NCBI GenBank assembly: GCA_014218235.1
Contig: CM024755.1
Location: forward strand, 102,404,948-102,468,947
Length of the DNA: 64,000 nt
Direction of reading: 5' to 3'
From: Colocasia esculenta
Lineage: Eukaryota > Streptophyta > Magnoliopsida > Alismatales > Araceae
The notes under the pieces were generated by a model. The model had not been told where the DNA came from and made no database searches. It saw nothing but the letters and a program-made list of their open reading frames with translations. Position 1 is the stretch's first letter. Every line of letters begins with the position of its first letter. This document shows positions 47,537 through 57,805 of this stretch, one piece after another. A program made the position numbers and the translations under genes.

Positions 47537-48880
47537 ATGGCGAGCCGTGGTAGGCATGGCACCCAGGCTCAGGAGGATGAGCAGAGACGTGAGGAGAGGG
47601 GTGGGTAGCAGGCCCCAGCACCTCAGGGTCCCACGGTACTTCCTCCACCACCACTTGTGGACTGTGGCGTGTTCATGCAACGCCTGGTCCAAGCGATGTA
47701 GATGCAAGCACAGACTCAGGCTGTGTTGCAGGCCCAGTTGCAGACACAAGTTAGAGTTGTTAAATAGGGGTAGCTTGTTTTGTTGATTGTATGATTTCTT
47801 ATGTGTTGCCTTTTATCTCAGGCTCATGCTCCAACTCCAGTTCCCTAGGAGCATGGCCATGGTAGTCCGTCCATCATGGAGAGGTTTAAGAGGATGGCTC
47901 CGCCTTCTTTTTAGGGGGAGAGTCAACCCCTTATGGAAGAGAGCTGGATGAGAGAAGTGGAGAAGATTTTTCTTGCTATCAGGTGTGCGGAAGAGGACAA
48001 AGTTAGCCTAGAGACTTACATGCTACATGTACTCAGAGTATATGTACTTGTGTAATATTAAGATTTTAGATTAGATGGTGCTTATTGGTTGTATCTTGCA
48101 GGAGAGAGCCGATGTGTGGTGGGCCTCTATGCTACGTATGAGGTACAAGGATAGAGCTTTGGAGGTGACTTGGGATGAGTTCATTAGACTCTTCCGGGCC
48201 AAGTTTATCCCCGAGCATATTTAGGACAAGACGAAGTAGGAATTTCTATCTCTTACATAGGGTTCCATGACTGTTGTGGAGTACAAGGCCAGGTTTGCTC
48301 AGCTATCCAAGTACGCTCCCCATATTTTTGTGAATGAGCGCAGGAAGGCTAAGAAGTTCGTGATGGGGCTCAAACCATCACTCAGGTCGAGACTAGTAGT
48401 GTTTGATCATCGAACCTTAAATGAGGCTCTCAGTGCAGCATGCAGGCAGGAGAATGAGATGGATCAGTATATGGAGGAGAAGAGGGCAGCCCAGAATAGG
48501 TCATCGCCACTTTTCTAGAGGCCGGACAAAAAGAAGGCAGTTGTGTACCAGCAACCATAGCGTACAACAGCTCCGAGCCAGTCAGCAGTTGTACCCTAGA
48601 CACCCCACTTCAGGCCCAATGACAAGAAGGTGTGTCCTCATTGCGGAAGGACACACGGCAGTTCAGAGTGTTGGAAGCTAGTAGGGAAGTGCCTGAAGTG
48701 TGGCAACACCGAGAACCAGATCAGAGACTGCCCCAGACTTCAACAGCCTGTGCAGAGAGGAGCGCTAGCCCCAGTAGCGGCAGTAGCAGCGACACTAGTG
48801 ATAGGGAAGCCAGGAAGGCCTCGGGCCCAAGCCCGAGTGTGTGCGCTAACACGTGAGGATGCAGAACAGACAGAGAATGT
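47537..48880 (+). pseudogene. gag: Gypsy D gag with two spliceosomal introns, broken
   Basis: Start MASRGR at 47537, after a GATTGTTTTACAG tract. Exon 1 is 47537-47749, intron 1 is 47750-47821 (GTTAGA...TCTCAG), exon 2 is 47822-48028, intron 2 is 48029-48101 (GTACTC...TTGCAG) and exon 3 starts at 48102; both introns are phase 0. Exon 3 encodes the gag core (VTWDEFIRLFRAKFIPEH, YKARFAQLSKYAPH, KKFVMGLKPSL) and two knuckles: CPHCGRTHGSSEC, and CLKCGNTENQIRDC in which the usual His is Asn. TAG or TAA codons interrupt all three exons, mainly at former CAG, CAA or TGG. Confidence 0.85.
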
Positions 48881-51869
48881 CACAGAAGGTACTATTTTAG
48901 TTATGGGTGTGCAGACTCGAGTATTATTTGATACGGGTGCTGCACACTCATTTACTTTCGAGTGGTTTGCTAAGCAGTTAGTGGCAGAGTCTAGAGTTGA
49001 GGTAGAGGAGTTAGAGGTTCCCTTGTCTGTGCACACGCCAGCAGGTACTGTAGCGACTAGGAAGTGCATCCCATATTTACCTATGTGTATTGAAGATCGA
49101 GGCTTGTTTTGGTGCTTCTACTTGCTCAAGATGAAAGACTATGATGCCATACTTGGTCTAGATTGGCTTGAGGAGCACTATGCCTAGGTCGATTGCAGGA
49201 GGAAGAGAATTACTTTCTGTATTCCTGGAGAGGATGAGTTCTCACATCCGTTGCCAAGGAATCTTGCAGGAAGGTTGGTGATCTCTGCCATGAAGGCTAT
49301 GAAGATGGTGAACAAGGGTTGTGACACTTTTCTTGCCAGTGTGGTCTTAGTTCCCAAGGCTGATCAGTCACCTACCCTTGGGGAGAACGAGGTTGTGCAG
49401 GATTTCCTAGACGTGTTCCATGATGATTTATCTAGATTGCCACCAACAAGGGAGATAGAGTTCACTATAGAGTTGCTTCCAGGCACCTCACCTATCTCTA
49501 AAGCTCCCTACTGGATGGCACCTGCGGAGTTAGCTGAGCTGAGGAAGCAGTTGAAGAAGTTGCTTGACAAGGGGTTCATTCACCCTAGTGTGTCACCATG
49601 GGGCACACCTGTTCTATTCGTGAAGAAGAAGGATGGTTCCCTCAGGTTGTGCATTGACTACATGAAGCTCAACCAGGTGACAGTAAAGAACAGGTACCCC
49701 TTGTCGTACATTGATGATTTGTTTGATCAGCTGCAGAATGCATCCGTGTTCTCCAAGATTGATATGCGATCTGGCTACCATCAGTTGAGGATCAAGGGGG
49801 AGGATGTTTCCAAGACTGCATTCAGGACCCGCTATGGACACTATGAGTTCCTTGTGCTTCCATTTGGTCTTACTAACGTCCCTACAGCATTCATGGATCT
49901 CATGAATAAGGTGTTTAGGCCATACTGGGATAGCTTTGTTGTGGTGTTCATAGACGATGTGTTAGTCTACTCCCCTGATGAGGCTACACACTGTGAGCAT
50001 CTGAGGATAGTTTTAGAGGTTCTCCGAGAGCACAAGCTGTATGCCAAGTTCAGCAAGTGAGACTTCTGGATGTACGAGGTTCATTTCCTTGGGCATGTCA
50101 TCGGAGGCGCTAGAGTTGCTATTGACCCGGAGAAAGTTCAAGCAGTATTAGAGTGGGAGACTCCGAAGACACCATTTGAGATCTGGAGTTTTCTTGGGTT
50201 AGTAGGTTATTACAGGCGATTCATTGAAGGCTTTGCATCCATAGAAGCACCTTTGACCAAGCTGACCAAGAAAGAGGTTAAGTATGTGTGGTATGAGGAT
50301 TGTGAGAGTAGTTTCCTGAAGCTGAAGACAAGGCTGACATTTGCACCCGTGTTGATTTTGCCTAGTGGTGCCGAGGGTTTTGCGATCTATTCGGATGCTT
50401 CACAGATAGGCCTTGGTTGTGTTTTGATGCAGCATGGTAAGGTAGTTACCTATGCTTCTCGCCAACTAAAGGAGCATGAGCGTAACTATTCGGCCCATGA
50501 CTTGGAGTTAGCAGTTATGGTCCATGCACTGAAGATCTGGAGACACTACCTCTATGGTGTCAGGTTCGAGGTGTTCACAGACCACAAGAGCTTGAGGTGC
50601 CTATTCTCTCAGAAGGAGCTAAACCTGTGACAGAGGAGGTGGATCGAGTTTCTTAAGGACTACGACTTCGAGCTTCAGTATCATCTGGGGAAGGCGAATG
50701 TCGTGGCAGATGCACTTAGAAGAAAGAGGTCTTTACTTCAGCAGGATTGGAAGATGTTAGAGGATACGACATGTGCTATGACTGAGCTAGAGCCACAGTT
50801 ATGTCAGGCTTTCGTGGCACAATTGTCTATCCAATTCACTATGTTGGACGAGGTGATTGAGCAGTAAGGAGCCGATCCCAGACTTCAGGAGATGGTGGGC
50901 AAGGCAGGCATTGCTCATGATGAGTACTATGTTATTAGATTTCAGCACCGAGTATGTATACTGGATGTCGTGGAGGTTCATGAGAGAGTACTTGCAGAAG
51001 CTCACAGGCCGCGATTCTCCATTCATCCAGGCAACACCAAGATTTACCAGGATTTGGAGAGATCCTTCTATTGGTCAGGCATGAAGAAGGACATGGCAGA
51101 GTTTGTATCTCGGTGTTTGGTGTGTCAGCAAGTTAAGGCTGAACGTCAGAGACCATCAGGCCTTATGCAGAAGATGGAGATACCAATGTGGAAGTGGGAA
51201 GAGATCACCATGGATTTTGTGACAGGTTTGCCCAGGTCAGCTAAGGGCAATGACTCGATATGGGTAGTCGTGGACCGATTCTCCAAGACTACTCACTTCT
51301 TACCTATGAGGAAGAAATATTCTGTGGAGAGCTTGGCGAGACTTTATGTTGGCAGCATTGTGAGATTGCATGGTGTGCCGAAGTCTATTATCTCTGACAG
51401 AGACCCGCGGTTTACAACGAGGCTGTGGCAGGGTCTTCAGGAGGCCTTGGGTTCTCAGTTGAAGCTCAGTTCGGCTTTTCACCCTCAGACAGACGGTCAG
51501 TCTGAGAGGATGATTCAGACGCTCGAGGACATGTTGAGAGCATGCGTGCTTGACTAGAAGGACGACTGGGAACATCACCTACCTCTTGTGGAGTTTGCTT
51601 ACAACAATAGCTTTCATGCAAGTATAGGCATGGCTCCATTCGAGGCTTTGTACGGTCGGCCCTATAGGTCTCCTTTGTGTTGGGAGGAGACAAGTTATAG
51701 GCAATTGATGGGACCTGAGTTGGTACAAGAAACTTCAAATAAGATCCAGCTCATTAGGCAGAGGTTGATTGCAGCGCAGGATAGGCAGAAGAGCTATGCC
51801 GACAACAGAAGGAAGGACTTAGAGTTCGAGGTTGGTGAGCATGTTTTCCTCAAGGTTTCACCTACTCGA
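48881..51869 (+). pseudogene. pol: Gypsy D protease, RT, RNase H, integrase; broken
   Basis: The protease has an intact DTGA (VLFDTGAAHSF). A TAG at 49185 follows LDWLEEHYA. RT at 49251-50060 has SPWGTPVLFVKKKDGS, FSKIDMRSGYHQL and VVFIDDVLVYS. Stops at about 50058 (TGA), 50628 (TGA), 50866 (TAA) and 51555 (TAG) divide it into RT end and RNase H (YSDASQIGLGCVL), integrase zinc finger (CLVCQQVKAERQRPSG) and core (TMDFVTGLP, VVVDRFSKTTHF, HPQTDGQSERMIQTLEDM). It ends at HVFLKVSPTR, where Copia F inserted. Less decayed than A. Confidence 0.9.
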
Positions 51870-53374
51870 TGTAAGGAATTGATCAGAGCACAGCGGAAAC
51901 GCGATTCTCTCAGGTAGATATCGTTGCAGGTGGTCGGATCGAAAAAAAACCGTGAACCCGTGCACAAGAAGATCCGATCTTTACCTTTGCGGGGTTGCGA
52001 AACTCCCGAATCCGGGGAGGAAGTGGCGCTGGAGGCGCTAGTGCTTCAAGCCGTTCAAGTGTCCGGCCTCTAGACGTATCCACGCGAGCTCCGGACGCAG
52101 ACGGGATCTCCTCGGTCTCCACGCGTCTCCCGGATCTCAACTCCACCATGTGCCAGAGAGAGAAGAGAGAAGAGGTGGGGGCGCCCTGGAGAGAGAGAGG
52201 AGTGGGGCGGCCAGGGAGAGAGCCTGGAGCTTGGCCCAGGGTTTGACTCTCTGCTAATACTTATAGACACTGCGGTTTTTCACAAAAACCCAGTTATTGT
52301 CTATAACAACCATCCTGCCCAGTCTGCTCGAAACTCTATTGCGTGTGACCCTCTAGGCCCAAGTGCTAGTCCAGTTTTCTGCCCATTAAGCCCAATAACT
52401 CTTTATTGACTTATTGCAATTAATTAATATCTCATATTAATTAATTACACAATCAATTATCGTCTCACGATAATTGATCGGGCTTCCAATCAAGTTGGGT
52501 GCCAAGCAACACCACTTGATCCTGGAAAGCATTGGGGTTCAGCAACCCAATCAAGGAACCTTTTTCTGTCATCAGTTACCACGTGACTATAATCCTTCGC
52601 TCGCACAATGCTCCCGAGTGCACTTAGGGTATGGTCAACTGTCAAACCCTAATATGTGCACTCACCTGGTTTAGATGCCGCATAACAATATCAGAAAACT
52701 CCTTTTCTGATAAGTAGTCATGCCCTGGCCAGGGACTATCAGGCATCTTTCCTTAGAGCATTCACTCTCTTATTACCGAGAGCGAGCGATCCCATGTTGA
52801 CCACACAATCACCTTCGAAGGTATTCCGCTAGATCCGAACACTTAACTGATTAAGACCTCATGGTTAGAGATCTATAAGTCAAGGTCAAAACCTAGAAGT
52901 CCACCAACAAGGTGTCCTTGGTGTCTCAGGTCTAAGGACCAATCACGCCACTGTGACAATGAATCTAGCTGGTTGACAGTTAGGTAACATTACCATCCAG
53001 CGATTCATAACGGATCAGTTCAGTGAACTCATTCCCCAATGAGCACCTACAGATTCACCTTAGTGTCTCCACACAAGTGACTATGAGATCAGTCACCCTC
53101 ATCATATGAGCAGGTGCAACCTGTACTAGTCTAACCGGATATCCGATGTCCTTCTCGAATATCCTCCGACTAGGAACAATTAAGAATATACGTTTAAAGG
53201 ATATTAATCTCATTGTTATGATCTCATCATAATTAATATCCATTGCGTATATTCATGGACTTCATAATGAAACGGTAAACGAATTACACATAATGAATAT
53301 AAAAGCCTTATTATTATTATCAAAGAACAAGATTGTACAAGTTATGATTGGCTTGAGGACACCCATAACTAACA
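51870..53374 (-). repeat. Left (3') LTR of Copia F
   Basis: 1505 bp, from TGTAAGGAATTG to CCATAACTAACA on the plus strand. It differs from the right copy at about 20 positions by eye, more than half of them in the first about 110 bp. A TATA-like TATAAGT in sense lies at about 52256-52262. Confidence 0.95.
52418..53241. repeat. Three hairpins with the same CTC loop in the Copia F LTR
   Basis: Perfect arms around CTC occur three times. 52418-52446 has 13-bp arms (AATTAATTAATAT). 52452-52478 has 12-bp arms (ATCAATTATCGT). 53216-53232 has 7-bp arms (TTATGAT), enclosed by a second stem GGATATTAA/TTAATATCC (53199-53207 and 53233-53241). All recur in the right LTR 7603 bp further on. In sense RNA the loop would be GAG. 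Confidence 0.7.
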
Positions 53375-53387
53375 ATCTCCCACTTGG
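53375..53387 (-). other. Polypurine tract of Copia F
   Basis: ATCTCCCACTTGG on the plus strand (CCAAGTGGGAGAT in sense), immediately before the LTR and one base after the gag-pol stop codon at 53389-53391. Confidence 0.9.
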
Positions 53388-53388
53388 A

Positions 53389-56300
53389 CTAAAGCCAATC
53401 ACCTTTATGTCTTAAACCCATAGACTCTAGGTGGCGCTCAAACACGATTTGAGTCAAAGGCTTCGTCAGTGGATCTGCAATGTTGTCAACTGAAGGAACT
53501 CTTTCCACCAGTACATCTCCTCTAGTGATAATCTCCCTGATCAGGTGAAATCGCCTCAGAATGTGCTTTGACTTCTGATGAGACCGCGGCTCTTTCGCTT
53601 GTGCAATGGCCCCATTGTTGTCACACAGCAATGGGATCGGATCAGAGTCACCCGGCACCACACCAAGGTCGGTGATGAACTTCTTCATCCACACTGCCTC
53701 CTTGGCGGCTTCAGCTGCAGCAATGTACTCAGCCTCTGTCGTCGAGTCTGCAGTGGTTTCTTGCTTGGAACTCTTCCAGCTCACTGCACCTCCGTTTAAG
53801 GTGAACACAAACCCAGATGTAGACTTGCTATCATCTGGATCTGACTGGAAACTCGAGTCAGTGTATGCCCGAAGTTTTAAGTCCCCTCCTCCATAAACCA
53901 GAAATATATCCTTAGTCCTTCTCAAGTACTTAAGGATACATTTCACTGCCATCCAGTGTGTTTCACCTGGATTTGCCTGATATCTGCTCGTAACACTTAG
54001 AGCAAATGCCACATCAGGCCTTGTACATAGCATGGCATACATGATAGACCCTATAGCCGAAGCATAGGGGACTCTATCCATGACTGCCCTCTCTTCAGGA
54101 GTCTTAGGAGACTGCTCCTTAGAGAGATTAATCCCATGTCTCATAGGTATGAGACCTCTCTTGGAATTTTCCATGCCAAACCTTTTGACAATGGTATCTA
54201 TGTACATTGATTGGGTTAAGCCAAGCATCCTCTTGGATCTATCTCTATAGATACGTATTCCCAATACGTAGGATGCTTCTCCCAAATCCTTCATGGAGAA
54301 GTTCTTTGACAACCAAACCTTTACTGATGATAACATCCCTACATCATTCCCAATGAGTAAGATGTCATCAACGTAAAGTATGAGAAAAGTGATAGCACTC
54401 CCACTGATTTTCTTATACACACATGGTTCATCTTCATTCTTAATGAAGTCATAAGATTTGATAGCCTCATCAAACCTTATGTTCCAACTACGAGAAGCTT
54501 GCTTCAATCCATAGATGGACCTTTGAAGCCTGCATACTTTATCTGGACACTCTTTGGATGTAAAACCCTCAGGCTGTATCATATACACTTCTTCCTCAAT
54601 GTTTCCATTGAGGAAAGCAGTTTTTACATCCATCTGCCAGATCTCGTAATCAAAGTATGCAGCAATGGCAAGAAGAATTCTGATCGACTTTATCATAGCA
54701 ACTGGTGAGAAAGTTTCGTCATAGTCAATTCCTTGCCTTTGACGATACCCCTTTGCCACCAACCTTGCCTTATAATTGTCGATCTGTCCATCTGCACCGA
54801 TCTTTCTCTTAAAGATCCACTTACACCCAATAGGTACAATACCTTCAGGCAAGTCTACCAAGTTCCAAACTTGGTTGGTGTACATGGACTGCATCTCAGA
54901 ATTCATGGCATCTCGCCATTTCCCTGACTGAGGACAATCAACAGCCTCTTGGTAGGTCTTTGGATCATCATCCTCATTATAAGACATGCCTTCACTAATA
55001 TGTCCAACATATCTTTCAGGCTGTCTAGGTACTCTACCAGACCTACGCTGAATGTGTGTATATTCCTGAACAGGTTCCGGAACTGATGTTTCAACTGGTG
55101 GACTTTGCACAGTCTGTGGATCTAGAACCTCTTCTAGATCTACCTTACTCCCACTGTCCTCTTGGGTAAGGTACTCCTCTTCCAAGAAGACAGCTCTCCT
55201 GGCAACAAACACTCTTTGTTCACCAGGATGGTAAAAGTAGTACCCAAATGTTTCTTTTGGGTATCCAACAAACCTGCACTTATCAGTTCTGGAGTCCAGT
55301 TTATCTGGGTCGTGTTTCTTTACATGGGCAGGACAGCCCCAGATTTTAACATGTTTAAAATCAGGCTTTCTACCCTTCCATATCTCATATGGAGTGGAAG
55401 ACACAGATTTACTGGGAACCCTGTTCAGCAGATATGCCGCTGACTCTAGCGCATATCCCCATAAGGAAACTGGTAACTGTGAACGGCTCATCATGGATCG
55501 CACCATGTCCAACAAGGTACGATTTCTCCTTTCCGATACACCATTCATCTGTGGTGTATAGGGAGGAGTCCATTGAGAAAGGATACCATTGTCCTTTAAG
55601 AATTGTGTGAACTCTGTACTTAAGTATTCACCTCCTCGGTCTGACCGTAGGATTTTAATACTCTTTCCAGTTTGTTTCTCAACTTCATTCTTAAATTCTT
55701 GGAATTTCCCAAAGGCTTCAGATTTGTACTTCATTAAGTAAACAAATCCGAACCTTGAGTAGTCATCCGTGAATGTAATGAAGTATGAGTAGCCACCCTT
55801 GGCTTGGGTAGACATTGGACCACATACATCCGAATGTATTAGTTCCAATATGTCCTTGGCCCTATCTCCATGTCCACTAAATGGAGATTTGGTCAACTTA
55901 CCCATTAAACAGGATTCACAAGTTGCATATGATTCATAATCAAATGGATCTAAGTATCCATTCTTATGCAACTTTTGAAGCCTATTCTCGCCAATGTGAC
56001 CAAGCCTACAATGCCATAAGTAGGCAGTGTTCACACTATTCTTACTTCTCTTAGGAGAAACATCAACATGGAGATTTTCATAAGAGACATCAAGCAGATA
56101 CAAACCATTCACCAAACTTGCTAAAGCAACTAGTTTATTTCTTAAATAAACTGAACAACTATTGTTCTCAATGGTAAACATGTATCCAATTCTGTCTAAA
56201 CAAGAAACAGAAATAATGTTCTTAATGATACTAGGCACATAGTAGCAATCATCTAATAAAAGCAAATCTCCAGAAGGTAACTTGAGCTTCACTGTCCCCA

Positions 56301-57309
56301 CAGTGTGTGCACCAACACTTGTGCCGTTTCCAAGCCTCAAGTTCACCTCGCCCTTGCTCAGCTTCCTTCTACTTGTCAGCACCTGCACATCATTGCAGAT
56401 ATGAGAAGCACATCCAGTGTCTAAAACCCAAGATGTAGAATCTCTAATAGACAAGTGAAGATCTATCATATAGATACCTGAAGCTTCGCCAAGCTTCTGC
56501 TTCTCCTGAGCCTTCATTGCAAGATAGTCCTTGCAATTTCTTTTCCAGTGCCCCTTTTTCTTGCAGTGGAAGCACTCGCCCTTTTCTTCTCCTTTGCTTA
56601 TGTCCTTCTTTTGTTTCTGCCTAGACTGCTTCTTTGCATTGCCTTTCTTAAAGGCTTGCCCTGCTCTCCTCTTCTTGTTGGACTTTCCAACCATGAGAAC
56701 AGTGGGCTTTTCCTTCTTAAGGTTGCCCTCAGCAGTCTTCAGCATGTTGAGCATCTCAGCTAAACTCACCTCAATCTTGTTCATTGTGAAGTTCACAATG
56801 AACTGGGAATATGAATCTGGAAGTGACTGGAGAATGAGGTCCGTGCTTAGTTCCTTGTCAAGAGGAAAACCAAGCCCTTCGAGCCTCTCAATCCACTCTA
56901 TCATCTTCAGCACATGAGATTGTACTGAAGACCCCTCTGCCATGCGAGCTCTGAACAGGGCCTTGGATATCTCATATCTCTCCACCCTGCTCTGCTCTTC
57001 AAAGAGCTCCTGCAAGTGCTGCATGATGGATCTAGCATCCATGTTCTCATGCTGCCTTTGCAACTCATTGCTCATTGAGGCAAGCATGTAGCATTGGGCC
57101 AGAGTGGAATCCTCCTTCCACTTCGCAAACTCAAGCGTTTCCCCTTCAGGTGCATCAAGGGGTGGTTCAGCTGGGATCTCACCCTCCAGGACATAGGCAA
57201 TGCGCTCAGACCTGAGGACAATCTTCAGGTTTCTGAGCCAATCCGAGTAGTTCGGGCCTGTCAATCTGTTGGCATCCAGTATGCCACGGAGTGGGTTACC
57301 TGACGACAT
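53389..57309 (-). CDS. Copia F gag-pol polyprotein, intact
   Basis: One frame of 1306 codons. Residues 1-240 are gag (ILDANRLTGPNYSDWLRNL near the start). A CCHC knuckle CFHCKKKGHWKRNC lies at about 246-259. The aspartic protease has WVLDTGCASH at about 294-303. Integrase has an H-H-C-C zinc site (HCRLGH to CESCLMGK, 433-470) and a D-D-E core (HSDVCGP about 494, RSDRGGEY about 557, MNGVSERRNR about 593). RT spans about 815-1060 with WQMDVKTAFLNG and catalytic YVDD at about 979-982. RNase H has AYTDSSFQSD, STTEAEYIA and LLCDNNGAI. The order protease-integrase-RT-RNase H defines Copia. All catalytic residues I can check are present. The start is the first Met, aligning with the usual gag start. 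Confidence 0.95.
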   Translation of the reverse strand: MSSGNPLRGILDANRLTGPNYSDWLRNLKIVLRSERIAYVLEGEIPAEPPLDAPEGETLEFAKWKEDSTLAQCYMLASMSNELQRQHENMDARSIMQHLQELFEEQSRVERYEISKALFRARMAEGSSVQSHVLKMIEWIERLEGLGFPLDKELSTDLILQSLPDSYSQFIVNFTMNKIEVSLAEMLNMLKTAEGNLKKEKPTVLMVGKSNKKRRAGQAFKKGNAKKQSRQKQKKDISKGEEKGECFHCKKKGHWKRNCKDYLAMKAQEKQKLGEASGIYMIDLHLSIRDSTSWVLDTGCASHICNDVQVLTSRRKLSKGEVNLRLGNGTSVGAHTVGTVKLKLPSGDLLLLDDCYYVPSIIKNIISVSCLDRIGYMFTIENNSCSVYLRNKLVALASLVNGLYLLDVSYENLHVDVSPKRSKNSVNTAYLWHCRLGHIGENRLQKLHKNGYLDPFDYESYATCESCLMGKLTKSPFSGHGDRAKDILELIHSDVCGPMSTQAKGGYSYFITFTDDYSRFGFVYLMKYKSEAFGKFQEFKNEVEKQTGKSIKILRSDRGGEYLSTEFTQFLKDNGILSQWTPPYTPQMNGVSERRNRTLLDMVRSMMSRSQLPVSLWGYALESAAYLLNRVPSKSVSSTPYEIWKGRKPDFKHVKIWGCPAHVKKHDPDKLDSRTDKCRFVGYPKETFGYYFYHPGEQRVFVARRAVFLEEEYLTQEDSGSKVDLEEVLDPQTVQSPPVETSVPEPVQEYTHIQRRSGRVPRQPERYVGHISEGMSYNEDDDPKTYQEAVDCPQSGKWRDAMNSEMQSMYTNQVWNLVDLPEGIVPIGCKWIFKRKIGADGQIDNYKARLVAKGYRQRQGIDYDETFSPVAMIKSIRILLAIAAYFDYEIWQMDVKTAFLNGNIEEEVYMIQPEGFTSKECPDKVCRLQRSIYGLKQASRSWNIRFDEAIKSYDFIKNEDEPCVYKKISGSAITFLILYVDDILLIGNDVGMLSSVKVWLSKNFSMKDLGEASYVLGIRIYRDRSKRMLGLTQSMYIDTIVKRFGMENSKRGLIPMRHGINLSKEQSPKTPEERAVMDRVPYASAIGSIMYAMLCTRPDVAFALSVTSRYQANPGETHWMAVKCILKYLRRTKDIFLVYGGGDLKLRAYTDSSFQSDPDDSKSTSGFVFTLNGGAVSWKSSKQETTADSTTEAEYIAAAEAAKEAVWMKKFITDLGVVPGDSDPIPLLCDNNGAIAQAKEPRSHQKSKHILRRFHLIREIITRGDVLVERVPSVDNIADPLTKPLTQIVFERHLESMGLRHKGDWL

Positions 57310-57487
57310 TTTTGCCTATAAAGGAAATGTAAACACAATTAGCAGATGTTCATAATAATAATTAAATCTAGATTAGGACTTTAATCAAGATTAGCTCCCA
57401 CTATTTTCCGACAGACTGTATAACCCTCAGATATACAGAATGGGAGACTCCGACGGTCTCCTAGTGGGGATCGGAATCTTACAGACT

Positions 57488-57805
57488 CATAGCATGATCT
57501 TGTGGATAGCACAACAAACCATACTATGATCTGAAAGCGGTCAACTCTTGACACTTGCAACTCTTGCAATATCCGATCTTATTTTGGCCCCTGAATTTTA
57601 ATGACCTTGTGGATAGCACAACAAGTCATTAAACCCAGTCTAAGCAGTACCATCATTACGTAACGAGCATAGATTTGGATGTAGCCCTTGTGGATAGCAC
57701 AACAAAGCTACACCGGTCCTCTATCCCGTTTAAGGCATCACTATGCCATAGTTTTAGTCTGTCATCAGATTTGGCAAGCCTTGTGGATAGCACAACAAAC
57801 TTGCC
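57488..57805 (-). ncRNA. Four repeated hairpins in the Copia F leader
   Basis: CTTGTGGATAGCACAACAA occurs exactly at 57499-57517, 57606-57624, 57687-57705 and 57780-57798. Within it TTGTG and CACAA pair around GATAG. Each copy is enclosed by its own complementary arms: CATAGCATG/CATACTATG (57488-57496/57520-57528, one G-U in sense), TTTAATGAC/GTCATTAAA (57597-57605/57625-57633), TGTAGC/GCTACA (57680-57685/57707-57712) and GGCAAG/CTTGCC (57773-57778/57800-57805). Different arm sequences that all pair argue for a selected RNA structure. It lies 180-500 nt upstream of gag in sense. Packaging, dimerisation or translation control are possible roles (inference). Confidence 0.7.

Noticed and set aside
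53578..56917. Plus-strand frames of up to 128 codons opposite the Copia F polyprotein
   Set aside because: Antisense shadows of the intact gag-pol frame, without domain similarity.
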